This document shows, piece after piece, positions 56,300-64,000 of a stretch of 64,000 nt of DNA. Origin of the DNA: Harmonia axyridis (lineage: Eukaryota; Arthropoda; Insecta; Coleoptera; Coccinellidae); contig NC_059502.1 of NCBI RefSeq assembly GCF_914767665.1, forward strand, positions 58,758,031 through 58,822,030, in the 5' to 3' direction. The position numbers were made by a program, and so were the translations under genes. The notes below the pieces were generated by a model, which was not told the origin of the DNA, ran no database searches, and was given only the letters and a program-made list of their open reading frames with translations. Position 1 is the first letter of the stretch. The number at the start of each line of letters is the position of its first letter.

Positions 56300-56629
56300 T
56301 ATGATTACCACAAATACCAAACGTATTGTTGTCTTTCCGCATAGCATACATAAAAATATAATATTTATTTCTCTATGTTTAGATTGCATGTAAAAAATTT
56401 CGTTTCAAATCAGGCCTTCTAGTGTGAACAAATACTTACCTACCATAAGAAAATCAATGCATGTGGTAGATACTTCCCTAAATCATTAGGGCATCGATTT
56501 GTCCATTAACTTTCAGACTATTTTGTTTTTCACGATATCTGTCATGTGGTTTTGATATTCACCTCTGCTTTCATAAGTGAGTCTCTTCTTTTTTATATTT
56601 TCAATTGGGTTTACTCAATTGATGTTCTT
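56300..56629. other. No recognised gene, 56.30-56.63 kb
   Basis: AT-rich spacer. It may include the decayed C-terminal continuation of the reverse-transcriptase fragment to its right. Confidence 0.35.
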
Positions 56630-57280
56630 ACGTATATGATCTTCACAACGTCTATAATATAGGTTGGCATCCTCAAATCTTCGACAGGGTTGTAGTTAAC
56701 TTATATTTTTATCTCGTTATTCGGATGTCGACGCGTCCTTCCTAAAATGTTTCTCTTCAGGAAAGTCTAACTAAGTATCTGTGGGTTTTTTGGCTAGTGG
56801 GTTAAGTCAGCTCATTGCTGAGTTTGTTTTATCCACTGAGTACTTTATATGGTTCTAGTGTTTTACCCGAATATTTTACTCAATTCTCCCATTTTATTTT
56901 TCTCCATCTATCTTTAAATTTGAGTTTATCGTTTTTCTTCTTTTTTTCTCTAGTCTTCTTTTCTGTGGGCAATACCTTGGCTTTGCTATTAATGAATCAT
57001 TCGTCTATATTTATTCAGTCTGATTGCTACTTCCGTATCATCTGCATACAGGGCTAGTAAATGTCTTGGGTTTTGTTGAAACGCATGTATCGTATGTATA
57101 GATATTGAAGAGTAAAGGTCCTTGAACTGAGCCTTGAGGCACTCCATTCTACTTGTTTATTCTAGAGGTAGATACTGCGTCATCTATTTTGACGTTGAAA
57201 TTCCTAGGTAGTTTCTTATTATTTTTCAAGTTTTCATAGTATGATGATATGAAGGCAATCATTTTATTCTTTCACCGGAA
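56630..57280 (-). mobile_element. Jockey-type non-LTR retrotransposon reverse transcriptase fragment
   Basis: On the minus strand, YLRNF-like NFNVKIDDAVSTSRINK is followed, after a stop, by NGVPQGSVQGPLLFNIY and, in the next frame, LALYADDTEVAIRLNKY. GVPQGSxxGPLLFNIY and YADD are RT blocks 4 and 5 of jockey-clade LINEs, in the right order and at the right distance. A further piece, KLKFKDRWRKIKWEN, follows. Frameshifts and stops separate the blocks and no ends are visible, so it is an old fragment. The 80-codon plus-strand frame here (56815-57057) is a shadow. Confidence 0.75.
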
Positions 57281-59637
57281 AATGAAACGACTACATATCA
57301 AAGAATACACAACTAAATCTGAAAAAAACAAAGAATATAAAATTCTACGTCAAAATAGATGTCAGCTATTCGACGCTATTATATACAAAATCAAAACGTC
57401 CTAAAACAAAGTCAACGCTTCTGTATTTTCTTCAAAAGTTGGAGATTTTTTTTTATGAATGTATTTCTTGGAAGTCTTATTGGAGTTGTTTTAATCAAAA
57501 ATTGTTTGTGTTTGTTAATAAATTAAGGCCTCAAGTGTTTTTCGAAACAATTTTCCATCGCGATTTGAGAAAATGTTTGTTTTCTTTCATAATGTTTTCT
57601 ATATTTAATTTATATCTAGATGTTTCTGAAAAAAATGACTGAGTATAATTTGCTAATTTCTGGTGACGATCATCTTAATATTTTTGCTTATTGTAATTGA
57701 GTAAAACTATGTATGCAAAACAACTCGAATTGAGGAACTGACAAATTCGATCCATAATAAAACTGGAATGGAAGGAATCACAGTAACTATTCAACACTCT
57801 CTTCCCATCTTACAATAATTCCTTTCATTATTATATGACCGGATTTTCAAGTGAATAAATTGCCTTGAATAATCGACTTCAATTTTGTTTCTGCATGGAG
57901 GCTTAATGAAGCAAAGTCATTCAACGTTCAAGAATATTGAATGAAGGAAAATGAACACAGGATATGAGGAATTTTCACCTCTCGTTATGTTGAACATGAA
58001 AGGAAATGTTTGTGTATGAAAAGTTGTTACGAAGAAAATTCACAATTACAATATTTCGAAAATCGAACATGTTTTGGATTTTTAGTTACTATTTCAACGC
58101 AGTAACGTACATACTAAAACACTATTAAATTATAAATTATTTGATCTGATCACTGTAAAAAATGTTTTAGAATTTTTCGAATATCTCTCACAGAAACCAA
58201 AATATTTAAAACCTACGGTTTTAAATATTTTTTTTTTAATATTTCGAAAAAAGAGATCGGGGTTCTTGAAAATTTTTCCTATGAGCCTTATTGTTTTGAA
58301 GATTTCAGTGTGCATCGAATTGGATACCCTGTATCTGTACCTACCAATTGAAGCAAATTGAAAAATATTTCTACCTAGGGGAAATACGTGCCCCTGATCT
58401 ACAAATATGCTCAAATGCGCTTAATGAATTTTAACCCCATGTCATTTCGCTGAAATAAGATAAAAATATATTTTCACGCAACTATATGGTTCATTTTTTT
58501 AAGAACCGAGTTGATCAATGTCGTTTTTGTACACAAAAAATTTTACCGAAATCTGCTCAATATTTTCTGGAACATAGAAATTCTCCAGAATAAATTTTTA
58601 CTCTTTCAGTTATAGTTTTATTGACAATTCTCCAGATTTTTCACCTAGGCTTGGTCAAGAAACGTATAGTGGTTTTGTCGATAATATTCAAACGAACCTC
58701 ACTAACAAAAAACCTAGTATTTTGTTTTAATCAATCCATGCAGCTTTTGAACCTTGATAACAACTGTCTGACGTCAAGTCGTAACTGTTTTACAACATAC
58801 TGAATAAATTCATTTTATAACTTCAGAACCTTCCTCCTATCCTTCGTCGATTGTTCTTCAGGCAGTAAATTCAATTTATGGGTGAAGTAAGAATAAGTGG
58901 TCCTCAAAGAAACAACTACATTAGGTTGATAATATTGATTGAAGGTGGAGAAGTTATCTCTCTATCTGAGATTTTTTTGATTTTAATGTTGTTAATATTT
59001 TTAATATTATTTATTTGATATTGAAATACCATAAACAGAATTATGGGTCTTGTTCAAAATTCGTATTATATGAATTAACCAAAATAAATATCCTTCAGGT
59101 AAGCTTCTTTAGGTCTTCACTAAAATTGCCAACATTTCATAAGCGGGATTGCCCTATTCTACTTCCATGCATAATTTACACGCTCGTGTTTCATTATAAT
59201 GCATTAAGGTACTAATAAGGCATAAGCACAAATTGAAGTGCTTATTCAATTTTCAATGTGCTCAGGCCACACATGAAGCTTTCTTCGAAATAACGGTCTA
59301 TTGAAGTTCTTAGATGGAATATTTATTTGTATAAATTTCATTGGGTAGCTTGATTTTCACGTCTCATAACTATGATATAAAATATTTCTGTGCTTCTGCG
59401 CATTGTAGGGTGAAGAAATTCGCTCGTTTTTATTCAATAGGTACCATTCTTTATAGTATGCTACTACATAAATTTCCACACAAAAGGAGCTCAACTGTGA
59501 AGCTAACAAAAGCCAGAATTCTTTTACAAAAACCTAAATCAAAGAATTTGGCACTGGGTTCACAAGAGAGACTTAAATGAGCCTTTGGTGCAATGAGATT
59601 GGCATTTGGTAATGCCAGTTCAGGCTGAATCTAATAG
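57281..59637. other. No recognised gene, 57.28-59.64 kb
   Basis: AT-rich DNA with several open frames of 60-94 codons, none recognisable. ATACCCTGTATCTGTACC near 58325 resembles MITE ends, but no partner end was identified. Confidence 0.4.
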
Positions 59638-60320
59638 AACCCGTGATATCTCAAATGAAGGACAAATATTTTCGTATTAGGATATTGAATCAGCCTGAAT
59701 AGAGCCTAAAATCATTATGTAAGTGTTTTGGTTATGACGGTAAAGCTAGCAAAACCCAGGATTTTTTTAAAGAACTTAAAACAAGAAATTTGACAGTAGG
59801 TTCAAACGTAAGCATGAAATGATGGTGCAATCATCTTAGAGGAAAACTAGAAGAACCAAGGATATATCCTAGAACTAAAGAGCGAAACATGTCGTATAGT
59901 AGGGTGATAAATTTATCACCCTACTATATGTACTATATAGTACATGTTTCGCTCTTTAGTTTAGGTCAATTTTCAAACTAATTAGCTTGAAAATTGTCCA
60001 AAATTTTTGTACAAGTAATCTTATTCTTTGAAAACGTAAATTAACAAATTTGATAGTGAATTCAAACTTATAGATATCGGTTCTTATATTTGGTACTGCC
60101 AGTTTAGTGAATCTACTAGAACCCATGATATCTCGTTAAACTGAAGAGCAAAATATTTCGTAAGAGGGTAATGAATTAGCCTGAAGAGAGCCTAAAAAAA
60201 TCGATTAGCTTGTTGGTTCTGTCAGCTTAACGTTACGTTAGCAGAACCCGTTAGATTTCTACTACAATTGGAGAGCAAACACTTTTTCAATATGGTAGTA
60301 AATTACCCTGAAATTATTGC
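59638..60320 (+). repeat. Decayed tandem repeat array
   Basis: A motif beginning AACCCGTGATATCTC and continuing through GAGAGCAAATATTTCGTA-like, TAATGAATTAGCCTGAA-like and GAGCCTAAAA blocks recurs. Starts are at about 59638, 59854, 60120 and 60245. Copies are diverged and unequally spaced (216, 266 and 125 bp). It does not look coding. The second copy is disrupted by the palindrome at 59874-59960. Confidence 0.6.
59874..59960. repeat. Nested perfect palindromes within the tandem array
   Basis: Outer arms ACTAAAGAGCGAAACATGT (59874-59892) and its exact inverse (59942-59960) enclose a second perfect palindrome at 59895-59928. That one has 17-bp arms TATAGTAGGGTGATAAA and no spacer. Nineteen and seventeen base pairs are perfect. 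The left halves match the tandem-repeat unit and the right halves are inverted copies of it. Confidence 0.9.
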
Positions 60321-60837
60321 CAGAAAAAAAATTGGAAATTCCAAATTGACTGTGCCAATTCTTTTTTAACTGAAACATCAATTCCTTTCAATATTTTGTT
60401 TAGATTTTTTATGATTATGCTGATATGATCAACAAGAAATTTTTCATTAAGTTTGAAACTGTTAATCTTCATCTGCACGCCAAGTCTTGACTAGTTTGTA
60501 TATATCATCTCTGAAATATTCAGTATTTTTTCGTATTTGGAGCCGAATCATCAAATTTGATGAAAGAGCACTCTTAAGACCCTACCAAATGGGGAACAGG
60601 GTCATTATCTACGATACTCAATAGTCCATATACCCAGGTAGGAGAAACAAAATAAACGAAAACAAGCCTTTCTTTATCCCAAAACTGCAAAGATTCAACA
60701 ATTTGGTGAAGTACTTTCACTGCCAAAGAATGCAATCACACTCATTATCATTCCCATTAAAAAAAGTTGCAATTCATATAGGAAACAACTATGAGCCTAT
60801 TACTATTCAACTGTCCAACTTAATGTTTTAATTGCAG
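60321..60837. other. No recognised gene, 60.32-60.84 kb
   Basis: AT-rich DNA with nothing recognised. Confidence 0.35.
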
Positions 60838-60944
60838 ACGCATCATGTGGAAAGCAAATTGAATTACGCCCAGAAAATGGCCGCATGTTGTTCGAACACG
60901 TCGAAACACAGGAACTTCCTGTCTTTGAAGGCTTATGGACGTAA
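60838..60944 (+). other. Possible terminal exon (low confidence)
   Basis: TTTTAATTGCAG (ending 60837) is an acceptable 3' splice site. It is followed by a frame reading ASCGKQIELRPENGRM, then LFEHVETQELPVFEGLWT and TAA at 60942-60944. Composition is GC-richer and the peptide looks protein-like, unlike other open frames here. However, a second frame is also open across the same DNA, no donor or upstream exon was found, and I recognise no family. A CACGTG lies just downstream at about 60975. Confidence 0.25.
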
Positions 60945-61289
60945 TTCGGCCACTTCCGTTCGGGAGCGGCGCACGTGCTCTGATTGATCGAGCACACCTA
61001 CTAAAATATGCTTTTTCTATCGAATTCGATCTATCAGTTTTCCTCAGGGGATTCCAAGGAAAAATCTATCCTAAAAAAATACCCTGATGATATCTCAAAA
61101 ATTAGGAAAGCGCGGAAGTCAAGAGCTTTTGAGCGCTCTTTCATAGAATTTGAGAACGGATTCATCGTTAGTGATAAGAACCTCATCATTAGAGAAAATT
61201 CCCAGCTCAAGATATTGCAAGCATTTTGAGCTATCACGAAATGATAGAGTGATCTGCTTGCTAAACGACCGCTCTAAAACAGTTACACC
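60945..61289. other. No recognised gene, 60.95-61.29 kb
   Basis: Starts GC-rich (GGAGCGGCGCACGTGC) and becomes AT-rich. Two opposite 67-73 codon frames overlap at 61008-61237. Both are Lys/Ser-rich and unrecognised. Confidence 0.35.
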
Positions 61290-61419
61290 CAATTGCAGGA
61301 GCTTTCATTAAAATCTAATGCCGTATTGAAATCCTCCATTAAACGGTGGCGGCTCCTCCTACTGGAAGATTAAAATTTTGATGGTGACATTAAATTTCAA
61401 TGAAAGTTCCTGCAATTTG
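61290..61419. repeat. Small MITE with inverted ends
   Basis: Left CAATTGCAGGAGCTTTCATT and the AAAATCTAATG that follows pair with the inverse of the right side (CATTAAATTTCAATGAAAGT, TCCTGCAATTTG). The arms are about 33 bp and imperfect, and the total is about 130 bp. The GC-richer core includes GGTGGCGGCTCCTCC. It is non-coding. Confidence 0.65.
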
Positions 61420-62135
61420 AAGTTCAAGTTCATCTTTCGACCAATTTGAACTTGGTCAACGTTTTGTCTTTAAATTTAGACTTTGTAAGGTGATTGCAAT
61501 TTTATAATAGACTTTTTTGTGTTTATGTTTTATGTCATTCTATTTCAGCTTTTATACATTGAGCAAAATGTAACTGTTAATTTCCATTATTCTCTGTACT
61601 CAGATTAGTCACCTTTATTCGATTGAATGAACTTGCCATGATAAAGTCTAAATATGTAGACGAAACGTTGGCTTAGTCCAAATTGGTTGATTTCAATGGT
61701 CCTGTAAATTGAAATTCTTCATGATAGAGTAATTAACAAAGATAGAGGAAGTATACGCATTTTTTACATGTTCCCAACATGGTTAGATTACGTTGTCAGA
61801 TTGTGATATATTTTCAAATTTACAATTTTACTACATCGTTATGAATGTATATTATATTGAATTAAATATATTTATTCGAGTGATTTCCGATTGAATATGC
61901 AAATTTGAATATTTGGAATCCGATATTTTTCCTTATTGTCGAATTTATAATGAGCAGAATATTTATTATTTTCTGTATCTACCTGCTGAAATCCAAGGTT
62001 TCGCAACTTTGGCTCTCCTAGTGTCATCGGTTGTTTCACCTCGTTTGGCGCGCCTAAAATTTATTTTCTGAATTTCTGATATATTTAGGTATTTATCTAA
62101 ATATATTTTGAGTTAATATGAATCTTTTATTCACT
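61420..62135. other. No recognised gene, 61.42-62.14 kb
   Basis: AT-rich DNA. Around 61638-61667 is a sequence with partial resemblance to a hammerhead ribozyme core (see findings). GGCGCGCC occurs at about 62048. Nothing else recognised. Confidence 0.35.
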
Positions 62136-62324
62136 ATGGGACGTAAGAAGTGCATTCTTTGTGGAGAAACTCGCGAATTGAATGAAATATCGTATCACTA
62201 CTATTTTTTCATTTCCGCGCGCTCCATGTCAAATTTGATAGTTCATGTTGGGGACAAAATTTGCTTACTGAAAATAACATATTTTCCATCTATCTATGTT
62301 TATTACTCTAAGGCAATGGCTTAA
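62136..62324 (+). other. Small open frame with a C-x2-C start (possible THAP-like fragment)
   Basis: From ATG at 62136 the frame reads MGRKKCILCGETRELNEISYHYYFF and continues to TAA at 62322-62324. An N-terminal CxxC, about fifteen residues, then SYHYYF loosely recalls the start of a THAP zinc-binding domain. The later Cys-x2-His and AVPTIF-type positions are absent. It may be a truncated transposase or host gene fragment, or chance. Confidence is low. Confidence 0.25.
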
Positions 62325-62589
62325 CATAAAAAGCAATCGAGAGGCGTTGAGTCGCGAGGAGTCAGTTAACAGGACCACTTCTGTAAATTAAATTGTTACC
62401 AAATTGATTTTGCGCACTAAATTGATTTTTAAGCGCGCTATATGGCAAATATTTTTAGAATATAATGTATGCTTAATTTTTGGAAACAAAAAACAACCGA
62501 AACCGTAACATTTCGAAAGAAATAAGGAAATAAGAAAGAAATAAGCGTGTAAACCATAGGAACCAGTCAATTTAAATGGATGATGATGA
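62325..62589. other. No recognised gene, 62.33-62.59 kb
   Basis: AT-rich spacer. Nothing recognised. Confidence 0.3.
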
Positions 62590-62705
62590 TTCGTTAATGG
62601 CTTGAGGATTGTTTTTACTCCATATACGGCAATTTTGCTTATTGACGAAGCCATATAAACAGAATAGAGCTTCATCACTAAACAACAACCATCGCAACTT
62701 CTTAT
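62590..62705 (-). pseudogene. Short Tc1/mariner transposase fragment
   Basis: The minus strand reads LRWLLFSDEALFCLYGFVNKQNCRIWSKNNPQAIN. This matches the first-Asp region of families A and B (FSDEAHFW, VNKQNCRIWSEANPQ). It covers only about 38 codons and has no neighbouring catalytic blocks. It is diverged from family A at nucleotide level, so it is probably a separate lineage or a family B variant. Confidence 0.7.
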
Positions 62706-63399
62706 GTCGCTTAAAAAACAGAAAATAAGAAATATCTACACAATATGTATTATCAATCAATATTCTGTGTAGCCATACTTCAATCAAGAATGAGATCACA
62801 ATAGCCATAACATTTTATCATCTATTGAACACCTATAATAATTTATGATCCATAAAAATGAATACCTATATATTTCACATTGATTCCTAAAAATAGCAAA
62901 ATGCCATATAATTCATCGTCAATCTCACTTCACCTTGATCCAATTCGTTTCTATACCCTTATATCTATTGACATATCATTCAACAGGTCTCTCCATCATG
63001 GCATTCACCTCGTTCTGGGACTTAGAACTGGGTCGAATATAATTTTAATTTGATATTTTCATTCCATATTAGATGAATCATTTTGAACTCGTAATCGAAC
63101 AAAATTCAGATCAGAAATAAGAAATATGATTATTAATAAATATTTCACCTATTATAACACAGTTGGTCCTATCGGTCGGTCAAGACATTTTCTGATTATA
63201 GGGGCTTATACTATATCAATTTTCCATTGAGTAAATGTCCATTTCAAGACAATGAAAATGCATATTTCTAATTATTGATATAAGTTAGTTATAAATTGTT
63301 TGTTACATTTTTCTAATTTACTTCATTGATTTTTTCATCTTTTTATCATTATGAATTGTTTTGTTAACCCCTGTATATAATAGAAAAAAAGTAAACTCA
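62706..63399. other. No recognised gene, 62.71-63.40 kb
   Basis: AT-rich DNA with nothing recognised. Confidence 0.4.
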
Positions 63400-63492
63400 A
63401 AAAAATAATAGCTAAAATCGGTAAAAGAGTTCAAGAGAAAATTAACCACAAACTTCGTTGAGATTTTGTTCGTTCCCCTCAATTTTTCCAGT
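63400..63492 (-). repeat. Dispersed repeat K, copy 4
   Basis: Contains AAAATCGGTAAAAGAGTTCA, ACAAACTTCGTTGAGATTTT and TCCCCTCAATTTTTCCAGTG, the inverse of the copy at 18.47 kb. CCCTGTATATAATAG just upstream, at about 63369, may be its terminus. Confidence 0.6.
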
Positions 63493-64000
63493 GGGATAGT
63501 TAGTCAACTGAGTAACTGATTAACTACACTATCTTTTTGCTGAAAAACGATATGAAGGACTTATTCCTTCCTTCACCTTCTAACACTGCTGAGTATCTTT
63601 ATCTATATGTATAAAATACATATCTACACCTAAAGTTGAGTGTGGTTCCCAGAAACAGAGAACTGTCTGGAATGCGATATCATCAAAAGTTGGTTCATAC
63701 CTATTTTCGGCAGCTCGTATAAAGCAACGGCAAAGGAGCTTCAAGAGAGACGTCAAGGAAATAAGATCACTAAAACGATAGCGGCAAACTTTAAGAATTC
63801 AACACATGGTCGCTAATTCCGAGGTTAATTCAAACATAGTGTGTTGATTTTGGCCGTTACAGATCCATTATTATGACTGCGGTTCTTTTATTGGGTTCCG
63901 TGAATTATATCTGAAGAAAAGATTATTTAACTAGTTATTGTGAAACTAATGTTTCCGAAATTTTGTTCCTTTTTCAACTCTACAAACGATATTTTATCTA
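63493..64000. other. No recognised gene, 63.49-64.00 kb
   Basis: AT-rich DNA to the end of the window. Nothing recognised. Confidence 0.35.

Noticed and set aside
1..64000. CRISPR array, operon or prophage signals
   Set aside because: No regularly spaced direct repeats, ribosome binding sites or dense gene arrays are present. The sequence is eukaryotic in character.

Overview
The window looks like intergenic or intronic DNA from an insect nuclear genome. It is AT-rich, has no bacterial-style gene packing or operons, and contains no long intact gene. Its recognisable content is almost entirely transposable elements: Tc1/mariner relatives, MITE-like inverted-repeat elements and small non-LTR retrotransposon fragments. 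The families seen are typical of arthropods. A beetle would fit, but the sequence alone does not fix the order.

The dominant component, here called family A, is a Tc1/mariner-superfamily element present in eleven copies of about 0.8-1.2 kb: 1-755, 7347-8142, 12699-13902, 19831-20705, 21692-22611, 24739-25675, 26515-27447, 32150-33072, 33828-34756, 53946-54865 and 55357-56297. Each complete copy has imperfect terminal inverted repeats (TIRs) of about 35-40 bp, TA at or next to the ends, an N-terminal transposase stub and a C-terminal catalytic region. The spacing between the second and third catalytic Asp is 41 residues (DD41D type). Every copy lacks the middle of the transposase gene, so all are non-autonomous. 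Two unrelated deletion junctions recur, so at least two deletion derivatives are present.

A second, older and more degraded Tc1/mariner family (family B) has pieces at about 6.8, 15.8, 26.5-27.7, 30.7-31.8, 44.9-46.8 and possibly 62.6 kb. One family A copy sits inside a family B copy, and a related uninterrupted site is present at 44.95 kb. A Tc1-like DD34E relic lies at 37.8-39.1 kb and a mariner DD34D relic at 41.9-43.0 kb.

The remaining structure is non-coding. There are two very large inverted repeats (arms about 465 and 390 bp) at 9.8-10.9 and 35.3-36.3 kb. A MITE-like family with ends ending in ACACCCTGTA occurs at 2.7, 4.7, 8.9 and 14.0 kb. A repeat of about 0.5 kb occurs at 11.05 and 47.56 kb. 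Several perfect short-loop palindromes are present, the longest with 78-bp arms at 49.77-49.93 kb. Non-LTR pieces include an endonuclease fragment at 22.7 kb, a reverse-transcriptase fragment at 56.6-57.3 kb and a 3' tail at 13.5 kb. A tRNA-like sequence with a Pol III terminator lies at 15.9 kb.

No host gene can be named. Three short stretches (24.38, 60.84 and 62.14 kb) could be exons or gene fragments and are listed with low confidence. I did not find a convincing undescribed system. The strongest leads are the recurrent deletion derivatives and the perfect palindromes.
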